Positions 1 to 8,229 of a stretch of DNA of 44,430 nt are shown one piece after another. The stretch is from a virus. Under the pieces are notes generated by a model that was not told the DNA's origin, searched no databases, and saw nothing but the letters and a program-made list of their open reading frames with translations. How positions within the stretch are numbered: position 1 is the stretch's first letter; each line of letters begins with the position of its first letter. The stretch covers positions 1 through 44,430 of IMG/VR virus record IMGVR_UViG_3300008221_000011; one strand, written 5' to 3'. The position numbers and the translations under genes are program-made.

Positions 1-17
1 CTATCTTTATCATTCAT
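1..17 (-). CDS. 5' end of a gene running off the left edge
   Basis: Only the first codons (MNDKD) are inside the window. The ATG overlaps the TGA of the upstream small membrane protein in an ATGA arrangement, as at most junctions in this operon, which is the only support. Product cannot be named. It is downstream of the PolB fragment in the same operon, so the missing PolB C-terminal part could lie in or beyond it. Confidence 0.3.
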
Positions 18-145
18 AATATCACCGTTACTATTGTTATAATGGTTGCTATGTTTACGATATTTACCATCATCAATATCTTGTTACTCTTTGCTATCAT
101 AGCCAGCAATTCTTCTAATAATTCATTCGTCTTGTCCATCATCAT
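14..145 (-). CDS. small predicted membrane protein, 43 aa
   Basis: Starts with three consecutive Met codons; residues 4-22 are charged and helical (DKTNELLEELLAMIAKSNK) and residues 23-43 are an uninterrupted hydrophobic stretch ending the protein, so a single C-terminal transmembrane segment or tail anchor is likely. It overlaps its upstream neighbour by 23 bases in another frame and ends in ATGA with the next start. A lysis or membrane-remodelling role is possible for a viral tail-anchored miniprotein but nothing in the sequence shows it. Confidence 0.5.
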   Translation of the reverse strand: MMMDKTNELLEELLAMIAKSNKILMMVNIVNIATIITIVTVIL

Positions 146-296
146 TTATATTCACTCCTTGTTCAGTGCTGACGATAACAGCGTTTCTTGATAAGTTATT
201 CATCATTTGGAGTATTTCCTTTACTTCTTGTAAAGTAATCTCCCAAGTTGCTTCTGTATCATATGATACTTTCACTGTTACATATTTAGTCTTCAT
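123..296 (-). CDS. hypothetical protein, 57 aa
   Basis: Begins MKTKYVTVKVSYDTEATWEI, a beta-rich start followed by one helix (LQEVKEILQMMNNL) and an acidic tail ending NDDGQDE. The start overlaps the end of the preceding wHTH-like gene by 11 bases, in keeping with the translational coupling of the whole block. Family not recognised. Confidence 0.5.
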   Translation of the reverse strand: MKTKYVTVKVSYDTEATWEITLQEVKEILQMMNNLSRNAVIVSTEQGVNINDDGQDE

Positions 297-513
297 TATC
301 TTTCCTCCAATATAAATTTTTCTTTCCTACTTTTTCTTTTTTGCAAATTATATTTAGATACATACCAACAGAATACACATTTGTAATATAATGACTATTA
401 TTTGGTCTTGCATCTAACACAGCATAGAATATATCTCTTGAAGTAAAAGGTTCGGGGCAATCTTCAACCGCTTCCCTAATCCATTTTTTCATAAATGTAT
501 TTAACTTAGTCAT
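286..513 (-). CDS. small winged-helix-like protein, 75 aa
   Basis: Paralogue of the gene just upstream (506-709): both have a helix of the form W-I-x-E-A followed by EPFT, an I-x-D/E-I helix, and a C-terminal strand with K-V-x-x-x-x-Y-x-R. The pattern of short helices followed by a hairpin of basic residues fits a winged helix-turn-helix DNA-binding fold, though this is inferred by eye. It starts with an SD (AGGAGGAAT) and lies directly after the PolB fragment, so it may act in replication or regulate the operon. Confidence 0.55.
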   Translation of the reverse strand: MTKLNTFMKKWIREAVEDCPEPFTSRDIFYAVLDARPNNSHYITNVYSVGMYLNIICKKEKVGKKNLYWRKDNED

Positions 514-709
514 GCTTATTCCTCCTGTAAGTGCTTCTCGAAACCTTATATCCGTATCTTCTGCAATATGCTGCTATTTGAGTATCGCTTCCAATAAAGT
601 TACTTTTTCCTTTTTTAGAAATAATACTGTCTCTAATTTCACTAATTGTAAATGGCTCAACAAGTTCTTGCATAGCCTCAAATATCCATCTTTCTAATAG
701 TTTCATCAT
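506..709 (-). CDS. small winged-helix-like protein, 67 aa
   Basis: Shares with the 286-513 product the core R/K-W-I-x-E-A, EPFT and a C-terminal basic strand (VSRSTYRRNKHD), so the two are tandem duplicates that have diverged. Start MMKLLERW overlaps the PolB stop (ATGATG). The very basic tail would suit DNA binding. No enzymatic motif. It separates the PolB N-terminal part from whatever follows. Confidence 0.55.
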   Translation of the reverse strand: MMKLLERWIFEAMQELVEPFTISEIRDSIISKKGKSNFIGSDTQIAAYCRRYGYKVSRSTYRRNKHD

Positions 710-2340
710 TCCATCTCCTTAGCCTTGAACGCCGCTAATCTAATTGCTTCTCTAGCACTAGCAGTAATACTAGCCGCTAAATTAACATCTGCCCAACCAA
801 ACCCTTGAAAAGCAACAATGCCATAAAAAGAAGCCATTAAACGCTTTACAGCCATTTGGTTGTTATGCCACTTGATATGCTCTTTATCATTCCCTTCTTC
901 TCTTGCACTACGCATAAGTCGCTTATATTCGTTCCGCAAATCTTTCAATTCAAGAACGGCTCTCGGCAACAAACCTAATTTATCAGTTTTGTAATAAAGC
1001 ATGTGCTTTCTTTCTACTTCGCTAAAGTCTCTTGGAGTTGCGATATTAACACCAAACTCCGTAGGTTCTGCGCTTTTAGTTTCCCATGAAATGTTTCGAG
1101 AAATCATCATACTAGGATAAAGACCAGCAAAATCAAAAGCCGCTACATTGAGATGCAACCCTTGTGTTTGTTCACTTGACGGATTATAAATCATAGCACC
1201 TTCGTATTCTTCTCTTTTGTCTACCTTGCTACCTGTCTTGCATTTCCAATCAGCATTACGCATGAAATATATTGAACCCATATGACTAGCATAAAAACAT
1301 GCTTCAAATGGGGCAGACAATAATCGTTGTAATGAGATAATAGACTCACTACAATAATTCATTTCATCTATCTCTACAATCAATTCTACATCTTTCAAAG
1401 CATAATCAAGATATGTTTTAGTATCTTCCAACCATGCTCTTCTATAAAATTCATTTGTGTCGGGAAACTTCTCACTGACTAGTTTATTCTTATTAAGAAT
1501 AACTTCCGAGATATAATTTAATGACATAGAAGGTAGTGTTCCTCTTTGTGAATCATTCCATTGACGCTCAAAAGCAAGGTCTAAAGAGAGGGTTATGCGC
1601 CCCCCAATAGGCTGTTGAATGGGAGAGAACCCACTTTCACCTTTAGTAAAAACAAGTCCATCTCCCTTCTTTTTAACGCCTTCTATGCGGTTAATTGGAG
1701 ACATGAGCATAGGGTTGATACCCAATACACAGCACCTTTCAATCAATTTAGGTAAATCGGCAAAGTGGCCGAACCACGCTATTAACATATCTGGGTCTTT
1801 TTCAACCATACATTGAATAAAAGACTCAAGCATTTCTTTTTCATTATCAAAGAACAATTCTTGTTCTCCTTCATAATTAGGAAACCAAGCCCACTGATAG
1901 TATTGTTTATCATAGTTATCATACATTACAATAACAGTAATCTTATCATGGTGTTCTCCACCTTGTTGCCATTCCATATCCCAATACCATTTCTTTAATT
2001 CATATTCAGGTAATGAATCTAATTTATCAATAGCATATCTAAAGCCAAAAGAAACATCAGCCTCATAAGTTTTATTCCACATCTTACGAGCAGGGTAAAT
2101 GTCTGTTGCTTTTTCAACAATGACTTTCTTTAGAGGTAAACCCTTAAGAGAAAGCCAATCTCCTTTTTCATACTTAAAGTTACGAGCAATATAAGTATTA
2201 ACCTTATATTCAGTGAATTGAAACTCACTGTCTTCAATAAAGAAATATGGTTCAAACGCTTCTAGTTTGAACTTTCGTTCTCCATCTTCCCTCCATGCTG
2301 TATAAATATGTTTTTCGTCAATACATTTACTAATTATCAT
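706..2340 (-). CDS. polB: family B DNA polymerase, exonuclease plus palm/fingers part (split, no motif C)
   Basis: Replicative polymerase fragment of 544 aa. 3'-5' exonuclease motifs: Exo I D121-M-E123, Exo II around HFAD195, Exo III Y313-ALK-D317. Polymerase motif A is DFAGLYPS (Asp403, YPS 408-410) and motif B KRLMASFYG (Lys499, Tyr506-Gly507). The protein ends about 37 residues after motif B with a clean stop, so the YxDTDS motif C carrying the second catalytic Asp, and the thumb, are missing. Full-length archaeal PolB is usually about 770-800 aa. No motif C is found in the two genes that follow, so the second part must lie left of the window or elsewhere. The split site resembles that of the Methanothermobacter two-gene PolB (known from the family). 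SD GGAGG precedes the ATG; PCNA lies immediately upstream. Confidence 0.92.
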   Translation of the reverse strand: MIISKCIDEKHIYTAWREDGERKFKLEAFEPYFFIEDSEFQFTEYKVNTYIARNFKYEKGDWLSLKGLPLKKVIVEKATDIYPARKMWNKTYEADVSFGFRYAIDKLDSLPEYELKKWYWDMEWQQGGEHHDKITVIVMYDNYDKQYYQWAWFPNYEGEQELFFDNEKEMLESFIQCMVEKDPDMLIAWFGHFADLPKLIERCCVLGINPMLMSPINRIEGVKKKGDGLVFTKGESGFSPIQQPIGGRITLSLDLAFERQWNDSQRGTLPSMSLNYISEVILNKNKLVSEKFPDTNEFYRRAWLEDTKTYLDYALKDVELIVEIDEMNYCSESIISLQRLLSAPFEACFYASHMGSIYFMRNADWKCKTGSKVDKREEYEGAMIYNPSSEQTQGLHLNVAAFDFAGLYPSMMISRNISWETKSAEPTEFGVNIATPRDFSEVERKHMLYYKTDKLGLLPRAVLELKDLRNEYKRLMRSAREEGNDKEHIKWHNNQMAVKRLMASFYGIVAFQGFGWADVNLAASITASAREAIRLAAFKAKEME

Positions 2341-2341
2341 T

Positions 2342-3112
2342 TCAATTTCCTCCTGCGTTATATGGTGCTTTTAATATCTTTCTATCTGCCCCTACAATAA
2401 GCAGGGGAAATTCGTCTTTCACATAAAAGTTCAATGGCTGTAATGGCTCAAAGAAATTATGTAATGGCCCCGAATACTCAAGGGTTGCGGATTCACCAAT
2501 ATGAGAACTTACTTCAATTGATTGCTCATACTTATTAGATGCGGTTGCTGTGCTTGAAAAGGTAAGCACTCCTTTGTCATAGTTTAGTTTATACACTCCA
2601 CTTTTAACTAATTCACAAAGACCAATGGCCTCTTTGAATACAGTAGAGTTTATCATAAAAGCCCCTTCAAACTTAGAAGAGCCAAAAGACCAAAGTTTTT
2701 CAATGTTCTCTTGATATGAGATATGCTTAATCATTTCTCGAATGCGTGTTATTGCATCCATATTAGGATGATTAATCACCATTGGCAAAGAAGCCTTACG
2801 ACTACCCGAAGTTAATCGCAAGTAATCATCGCTTTCAAACAATACATCATCACCAAACTTTTTCAAGTAAGGAATTACTAATTGTGCATCACCAATAAAA
2901 GAACCATTCCTAACACCTGTTACAGCAATAGTAATGTTCATACCAAAAGTAGCATCTCCATTCCAAACATCCAAAGTATTATCAGTTAAAGTCATATAGA
3001 AATATGACCCCATTTTAGATGATGATAAACCACCATTACCTAAATACTTTCCTTTACCTTGAATGTCTGTTAATGCTTTCTCCATTTGTTTATTATTCAC
3101 TACGAATTTCAT
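2342..3112 (-). CDS. pcn: PCNA-like sliding clamp
   Basis: 256 aa, the usual length of an archaeal PCNA (about 245-250). The C-terminal stretch NFYVKDEFPLLIVGAD followed by KILKAPY matches the end of PCNA, where a strand, the loop before P-L and an L-A-P-type terminus hold the partner-binding pocket. The rest is weakly conserved but strand-rich as expected of two clamp domains. It tethers PolB, the ligase and the clamp loader to DNA. The gene sits between PolB and a RecA-like ATPase and has an SD (GGAGAG) before ATG; its first 20 bases overlap the upstream gene. Confidence 0.8.
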   Translation of the reverse strand: MKFVVNNKQMEKALTDIQGKGKYLGNGGLSSSKMGSYFYMTLTDNTLDVWNGDATFGMNITIAVTGVRNGSFIGDAQLVIPYLKKFGDDVLFESDDYLRLTSGSRKASLPMVINHPNMDAITRIREMIKHISYQENIEKLWSFGSSKFEGAFMINSTVFKEAIGLCELVKSGVYKLNYDKGVLTFSSTATASNKYEQSIEVSSHIGESATLEYSGPLHNFFEPLQPLNFYVKDEFPLLIVGADRKILKAPYNAGGN

Positions 3113-3749
3113 TTATTTCTCTCCTAAGTTGTTTAATCTGATTTTCATGCGTTTCAATTTCTTTTTCCTTTTGATAAACAATAAAAGTTTCTTTAGATTC
3201 TTTTACTATGGCTTGCATTAAATATGGGAATGTTCTATTTAAAGTAAGACAAATAGACCTAAGTTTCTCAATATCTTTTTCTGCTTTAATAACAGTTTCA
3301 TACCCCACATGTTCAACATATTGTTGAACAGTGTTTTTCTTAACAGATTTTTCTAATCTTGATTCCCTTTGTTTTTTTCTCTTTAGTTTAGTTTCCGGAG
3401 TATTATACCATTCCTTGTATTTTTTCTTTACTTCCGGCCTATTTCTATATTCTTTAGATTGAACTTTGGCCTTTGCTTTTATTTCAGGCTTACTTCGATG
3501 TTCTTCATCGTATAATTTTTTATTTAGTTGATTAAACCTTTTTCCTCTATTAAAAGTCGCCCCATATTTATTTGAGCAACCCTCACAATCACAGTGCTGA
3601 TAGCACATATCTTGTTTTGGATTCACACACACCTCTAATTGAGAATAACTAACTCCTTTTTGGCATCTTGGCGTTTTAATTCGATTAAAGCGAGAGGTTT
3701 CATTACCTTTACGAACAATTCCGCAACATTGATTATTGTATTGCGTCAA
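3093..3749 (-). CDS. Cys-rich N-terminus with basic coiled-coil, unknown function, 218 aa
   Basis: The first 60 residues carry Cys at CCGI, TPRCQKG, EVCVN and the cluster CYQHCDCEGC, likely a zinc-binding module. The remainder is a long, Lys/Arg-rich helical region ending in a heptad-like segment (EKEIETHENQIKQLRREINEI). It starts with TTG overlapping the upstream TGA (TTGA), supported by SD GGGAGGG. Position between the ATPase and PCNA suggests a DNA-handling accessory factor, but no family is recognised. Confidence 0.65.
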   Translation of the reverse strand: MTQYNNQCCGIVRKGNETSRFNRIKTPRCQKGVSYSQLEVCVNPKQDMCYQHCDCEGCSNKYGATFNRGKRFNQLNKKLYDEEHRSKPEIKAKAKVQSKEYRNRPEVKKKYKEWYNTPETKLKRKKQRESRLEKSVKKNTVQQYVEHVGYETVIKAEKDIEKLRSICLTLNRTFPYLMQAIVKESKETFIVYQKEKEIETHENQIKQLRREINEIRSE

Positions 3750-4510
3750 ATCTTTCCCTCCCGCAATTCAGGAACACCGTTCCATTGAATCTTAGGGGGA
3801 GTTCCTTCACGGACAGTCCATTTAGTTCCGACTAAATTACCATTAGTCCTAGAACCAATTAATTCAGCATGAAAGTGCAATTCACCTTTAACTTTCTTTT
3901 TACAACAGTAAATCTCTTGTTCAAGTTTTCCTCCCCAATCTTTCCATTGTGGCTGAACACCAACAGGTGTGCCTTCAACATACTTTTCAATTTCGTGGGT
4001 AATGTAAATAACATCACAATTCAATTGATAAATTGCTTCTAATAGAAAGTAGAAAGTCTTATTCCTTGAACCATACATAAACGGCATAATCTTAGTAACT
4101 ACTCTTGGGTTAGGATTAACCTTTAACATACAAGCATCCAACCAAGTATCTACACCATCAATAATAAACACTACATCTTCCCCTGCTTCAATTTGTTCTT
4201 TAGCAAAGTTAATGAAGTCAAGTGAATTTTGTTCACTCTTATCAATATCCATGATGTTGTCCGGTCGCATAACAATAGGACAATATACATTAATTCGGTC
4301 AGTTGCGTCGTGATGTTCAAACCAAGTTGATTCGACACCTCTATCCCAATCTAAAACATAAATGTTCTTATTTGGGAAATCCAATGCAATTCCAGTCTTT
4401 CCGGTTTTGGGTTCTCCCCAAATACCTAATACCATTCTTGCTTTTCGCTCGGCTCTTTTCTGAGCCATTAATTCTTTAAAGTTTGTTTTTTCTTTCTTAG
4501 TTTTTATCAA
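3746..4510 (-). CDS. RecA/Sak4-like P-loop ATPase
   Basis: About 254 aa. Walker A is GEPKTGKTG near residue 37, followed by the strand IYVLDWDRG; Walker B is VVFIIDG near 118, and a polar strand DVIYITHE follows. This order (short RecA fold, D-x-D after helix 1) is that of the phage Sak4/RadA-like single-strand annealing ATPases and magrovirus 'RadA-like' proteins. Likely role: recombination or replication-fork repair together with the SSB-like protein upstream. The start is uncertain: no ATG fits. TTG at 4510 has SD AGGTGA; GTG at 4519 is possible. Confidence 0.75.
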   Translation of the reverse strand: MIKTKKEKTNFKELMAQKRAERKARMVLGIWGEPKTGKTGIALDFPNKNIYVLDWDRGVESTWFEHHDATDRINVYCPIVMRPDNIMDIDKSEQNSLDFINFAKEQIEAGEDVVFIIDGVDTWLDACMLKVNPNPRVVTKIMPFMYGSRNKTFYFLLEAIYQLNCDVIYITHEIEKYVEGTPVGVQPQWKDWGGKLEQEIYCCKKKVKGELHFHAELIGSRTNGNLVGTKWTVREGTPPKIQWNGVPELREGKI

Positions 4511-4763
4511 GCCAATCACCTACATCATTTTCATTTATATCTATATCTTTACCATTAGCAATACACCATGATTTAATTATTCCTATTAATTCTGGTTTAC
4601 TTGAACAAATAAACCTTGCCTCTTTCGCACCGATATGAAATTTCATAAAGTATGTCCCTTTTATTTTATCGTTTTCATTCCAAGTTAAGAAGTCCACTTT
4701 TGCTAAATCAGCAATATAACTTTCCCCCTTTAGAATAAATCTATTTTCTATAATATCATTCAT
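4497..4763 (-). CDS. hypothetical protein, 88 aa
   Basis: Start chosen at MNDIIENRF because GGAG lies 8 bases upstream; an earlier in-frame ATG has no SD. Alternating strands (YIADLAKVDFLTW, GTYFMKFHI, EARFICS) and one helix (PELIGIIKSWCIANG) suggest a small alpha/beta fold, with an acidic end DINENDVGDWLDKN. It lies between the SSB-like protein and the Sak4-like ATPase, so a role in single-strand handling is likely but unproven. Confidence 0.55.
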   Translation of the reverse strand: MNDIIENRFILKGESYIADLAKVDFLTWNENDKIKGTYFMKFHIGAKEARFICSSKPELIGIIKSWCIANGKDIDINENDVGDWLDKN

Positions 4764-4852
4764 TTTTAAATCTCCTTTTGTGTATAGGCTTTGCACCTAT
4801 TTGACCTACATTCATTGGAATTAGATTACACACGCACATAAATAGTTTAGTT

Positions 4853-6076
4853 TCAGAACCAATCAAATGATTCTTCAACGGGCGTATCAACCTCAACAGG
4901 TGAACCACGCTTTTCTGTTACTAGAATTGAAGCAACATTGATAGTTACTGGGTCAGCAACTCCATCAATCAATCGTTGAGATGTTCGACCAACTACAACA
5001 ATAGTAGAACCAATACCGAAATCAATACCAAGATGTTCTGGAATCCAACAAGTAGTCATATTAGATTCATTGTCATAATCAAACTCGGCATTCAAGTCAG
5101 TAATGTTTAGAATACGATTACCGTTTGAAGTAGGCATCATATTCATATTACAAACTGTTCCGCTAGTAATAACGAATCGGTCTTTAGCAGGTAAGGTTTG
5201 ACGAGTAATGTGCGCTCGGTCAATCTCAACCAATTCAACCATATGACTTTCAAAGTTTAGGTTCAATTGTTCGACAAAATCAACTTCGCCCATATCTCGA
5301 TAGTCGGAGTTTTCTGGGTCTAAGTCATCATTACGAATCAAACTGTTCTTTGTTGTCATTGTCATACCATATAGACTTCCACCATCTTCGGAGGGAATAC
5401 CTACAAAGTGAACAAAGTCATAACAAGCAGGAGTAAATTCAATTCCACCTTGATTCTTATAAGAGAATTGATAAGGCTTCATATCAGCACCATCAACACT
5501 ACCATAGAATACACCACTTCGGCGGAATTGTTCCACAGGCAAAGGCTTTCCATAGTTTCGGTTTTCTCCACCGTTCATGTATGTTTTAGTATTATCCAAA
5601 GGAATAACCATTACACCATCATGTGCTTCTTCTGCACCTGCGGGTAATTCAGCAACCATTCGCTCTTGATATTCTCCATCGTGATAACGACTAATCATCC
5701 ACTTACCTAAAGCATTTTCAGTCGCAACGGCTACATGTCCTTCATTAAGTCCATTATCAGCATCACGGTTGTATTCTTCCTTTGCTCGGTTACGGTTCCA
5801 AGACATCATATCTCTTGGTGCTTCTAAAGCAACAAAGAAACCAAAACACTTCTTAACAAGAGAATTACTTCCAGTGCTTTGAGTTGTTTCTGTTTGTTTT
5901 GAACGACGCATGATTTGAGCCGCTAGGTTTCGCCAAAGGCCCAAACCTGCACTATCACTTAGTTCAATATTGTTTTCGGCACAAATAGCCGTATATTTTT
6001 CTGTTGCTTCCTCCACAGTCATATTCATGTGTTGTGCGCTCTTTTCTATTTCTTTTTGCATATTTTCGTTTAACAT
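4853..6076 (-). CDS. probable single-stranded DNA-binding protein (RPA/SSB-like)
   Basis: 407 aa. After a helical N-terminus with a predicted UBA-like or oligomerising helix pair (residues 1-55), the protein is strand-rich, with a C-terminal OB-like segment (GIDFGIGSTIVVVGRTSQ) and a final acidic tail ending EESFDWF. An acidic tail closed by aromatic or hydrophobic residues is the partner-docking signature of SSBs, and the place next to RFC, Sak4-like ATPase and PCNA fits. No direct family signature is visible, so this is inference. Confidence 0.5.
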   Translation of the reverse strand: MLNENMQKEIEKSAQHMNMTVEEATEKYTAICAENNIELSDSAGLGLWRNLAAQIMRRSKQTETTQSTGSNSLVKKCFGFFVALEAPRDMMSWNRNRAKEEYNRDADNGLNEGHVAVATENALGKWMISRYHDGEYQERMVAELPAGAEEAHDGVMVIPLDNTKTYMNGGENRNYGKPLPVEQFRRSGVFYGSVDGADMKPYQFSYKNQGGIEFTPACYDFVHFVGIPSEDGGSLYGMTMTTKNSLIRNDDLDPENSDYRDMGEVDFVEQLNLNFESHMVELVEIDRAHITRQTLPAKDRFVITSGTVCNMNMMPTSNGNRILNITDLNAEFDYDNESNMTTCWIPEHLGIDFGIGSTIVVVGRTSQRLIDGVADPVTINVASILVTEKRGSPVEVDTPVEESFDWF

Positions 6077-6092
6077 ATTTTCACTTCCTTCT

Positions 6093-7007
6093 TCATATTA
6101 GTTGTCCAACCATCCATGATAGTAATACCTTTGGGGTCATGGTTGTTGAACGATATTCGCTTTCCCCGACTGTTCTTAACAGTTTATACTTGGTAGTATT
6201 GTCCAAGCCATCCGAAGCAATAATAGCGTTGTGCAAACCTAAACAGATTTGTTTAACGCTACGCCCTTCATAAATAATTTTATGCAAGTCTTTCAATGCT
6301 TTGTTTGGATTTTTATTTAGTATTTCAATTAGTATCTCATTGTATTCTTTGTGAGAAGATTCTATTTGTCTCGATAATGAAAAACCAGATGACTTTGCCG
6401 CCTGTAATTCAGTAATCGCCCTGCGTAAGTCTCCATCTAACTCATATATAAAGGCTGTTAAGTCATCATCTCCGAATGAGGTTATACTCTCTCTTTGAAG
6501 TATTGCTTTGATTACTTCAAGGATGACCTCATTAGAGAGAGGCTTAAAATGATAATTAGCACACCTACTTTGAAGTGGGTGGATAATCTTACTACGGTCA
6601 TTACAAGTAATAATGAAACGAATATTACTAGAATAGCGTTCCATAATTCGCTTTAGTGCATTTTGAGCATCTACTGTCATTCCTCCTAATTCATCTAAAA
6701 GACAAATACGGAAAGGCACATCTCCAATTGTTCCGCTTTGGGCGATGTTTTTAATTGTAGTTCTTACAACTTCAAGTCGCCTATCATCAGAAGCATTCAC
6801 TTCAACAAAGTTATCACTAAAGTTATCCTTTAGAAGATTCTTTGCTAATGCTATTCCTGCCGCAGTTTTACCTGTTCCTGCATTACCAAACAATAATACA
6901 TTTGGCATGTTACCTTCACCTATCCAACTTTGGGCATCCATTACAAAATGCTCTTGTCCTACAATATCTCCTATTTTATCCGGTCTGTATTTTTCTGTCC
7001 ATAACAT
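6093..7007 (-). CDS. rfcS: replication factor C small subunit (clamp loader)
   Basis: 304 aa from MLWTEKYRP, the canonical RFC-S start; GAGAGGAAT is the SD, and an upstream ATG lacks one. Walker A GNAGTGKT, Walker B ICLLDELGG, sensor 1 FIITCNDRSKI and the SRC motif (LQSRCANYHF, arginine finger) are all present, followed by the helical collar region. It would load the PCNA-like clamp encoded 3 kb downstream. Pairs with the PIP-box AAA+ protein at 7378-8229, the likely large subunit. Confidence 0.95.
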   Translation of the reverse strand: MLWTEKYRPDKIGDIVGQEHFVMDAQSWIGEGNMPNVLLFGNAGTGKTAAGIALAKNLLKDNFSDNFVEVNASDDRRLEVVRTTIKNIAQSGTIGDVPFRICLLDELGGMTVDAQNALKRIMERYSSNIRFIITCNDRSKIIHPLQSRCANYHFKPLSNEVILEVIKAILQRESITSFGDDDLTAFIYELDGDLRRAITELQAAKSSGFSLSRQIESSHKEYNEILIEILNKNPNKALKDLHKIIYEGRSVKQICLGLHNAIIASDGLDNTTKYKLLRTVGESEYRSTTMTPKVLLSWMVGQLI

Positions 7008-7009
7008 AT

Positions 7010-7276
7010 TTATTCCTCTCTTGCTATCCAAAGCGTTTGTTTTGCTTTAAAATCAAAACCTGACTTCTTGGCTTCTACTGGTAAAATAGCACTCAACTGT
7101 CTTAGTGTTGGTGGACATGCTTTAGAACGCCGTTTAGAATTAACTACTCCACCCTTAGATGAAGTTACCGTTTGTATGTCTATCATTCTATCAAGTATTT
7201 GACTACTGCTTAATTCTTCACCAGTAGATAACACTTGTTTAATTTTCTTTCTAATTCTTTGATTTCTTTTATTCAT
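7010..7276 (-). CDS. small basic DNA-binding-like protein, 88 aa
   Basis: Very basic N-terminus (NKRNQRIRKKIKQVL), then a helix-turn-helix-like segment (LSSSQILDRMID) and another basic stretch ending in a hydrophobic strand (QTLWIAREE). The arrangement resembles the two wHTH-like proteins at 286-709. SD AAGGAGG precedes the ATG. The start of the gene is 19 bases 3' of the tRNA-Arg end, so it is the first ORF after the tRNA. Confidence 0.55.
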   Translation of the reverse strand: MNKRNQRIRKKIKQVLSTGEELSSSQILDRMIDIQTVTSSKGGVVNSKRRSKACPPTLRQLSAILPVEAKKSGFDFKAKQTLWIAREE

Positions 7277-7294
7277 TTAAATTCCTCCTTTTGA

Positions 7295-7369
7295 TGGCGG
7301 GCGTAACAGGAGTCGAACCCGTATCACCGGCTTAGAAGGCCAGTATGCTATCCATTACACCATACACCC
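7295..7369 (-). tRNA. tRNA-Arg (anticodon UCU)
   Basis: 75 bases with encoded CCA. Acceptor GGGTGTA pairs with TACGCCC (one G-U); anticodon stem CTGGC/GCCGG with loop CTTCTAA gives anticodon TCT; T arm ACGGG-TTCGACT-CCTGT. It reads AGA, the most frequent Arg codon in this AT-rich virus. It sits between two protein genes in the same direction, so it is probably processed from the operon transcript. Confidence 0.95.
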
Positions 7370-7377
7370 ATTAACCA

Positions 7378-8229
7378 TCATAGATAATCTCCCAATGTCT
7401 TTTGTTGGGGGATTATCGGGTCTGTCTTTCTTCGTCTTTTCTTTTCTCCAAGACTAAGAATACGACAATCACCATTGTTTAGTTTTGTCTTTGCATAAAT
7501 TACAAAGTCTTCGTCTTTCTTAAATTGCTGAAAAATTCTATTTTCTCCAGTCTTAATACCTAAACGCTTTATTAGTTTAGGTTTTTGTGAATACTTCCCA
7601 CGCATAGGCATAGATACTCGCCCTAAAGTCTTACCGCTATGTGAGTAGGCTAGTAACTCATAAAAATAACTACTAGACCAACGGCGTTTAACTACACCAT
7701 CTACGAACAATAACTTATTCGGGTGTAGGTTTTCTACCAACCAAGATAAAATTTGAGTATCTGATGGCTTATTATATTTCAATATCTTAGCAACTAAATC
7801 TCTATCTGTTTCTTTAAGAAACATAGATACTAAACTATATGTGTCTTGCTCAATTGAGAAAGGTTCTTGTGCGTGGGGTGCTATTTCTTTAATATTGTCA
7901 TACAAGTATCTATTTGACCCTGCTCTTTTAATTTGACACATTGCTTTAATGTCACTAGGGACACTCTTTTCATCAATAGAAGTTATTACTATTTGACCCT
8001 TATAGTTTCTAATAACATTCAAAATTTCATCCTTCTTAGGTTTAATATGAATGTCTTCTATAATGATTCCATTATCCTTTGACATAGAACCCAAGTCTTT
8101 GACTTCCATTTCATTAGCATAATACACTTGGGCTTCGGGAACAATAGTCTTGGCTTTAGTTGATTTACCTGTTCCTGTTTTGCCGGTCAATAGTATTGGT
8201 CTAAGTGCAACCATAGTAGTAAAGCCCAT
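7378..8229 (-). CDS. AAA+ ATPase with C-terminal PIP box, probable clamp-loader large subunit
   Basis: 283 aa. Walker A GKTGTGKST near residue 16, Walker B GIIIEDIH, sensor 1-like IVITSIDEKS, followed by a helical C-terminal part. The last residues, QQKTLGDYL, form a PCNA-interacting (PIP) box, Q-x-x-L-x-x-Y-L, at the extreme C-terminus exactly where archaeal RFC large subunits carry theirs. Much shorter than a cellular RFC-L (about 480 aa). With RFC-S nearby it would complete the viral clamp loader. The ATG at 8229 overlaps the upstream TGA (TGATG). Confidence 0.78.
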   Translation of the reverse strand: MGFTTMVALRPILLTGKTGTGKSTKAKTIVPEAQVYYANEMEVKDLGSMSKDNGIIIEDIHIKPKKDEILNVIRNYKGQIVITSIDEKSVPSDIKAMCQIKRAGSNRYLYDNIKEIAPHAQEPFSIEQDTYSLVSMFLKETDRDLVAKILKYNKPSDTQILSWLVENLHPNKLLFVDGVVKRRWSSSYFYELLAYSHSGKTLGRVSMPMRGKYSQKPKLIKRLGIKTGENRIFQQFKKDEDFVIYAKTKLNNGDCRILSLGEKKRRRKTDPIIPQQKTLGDYL

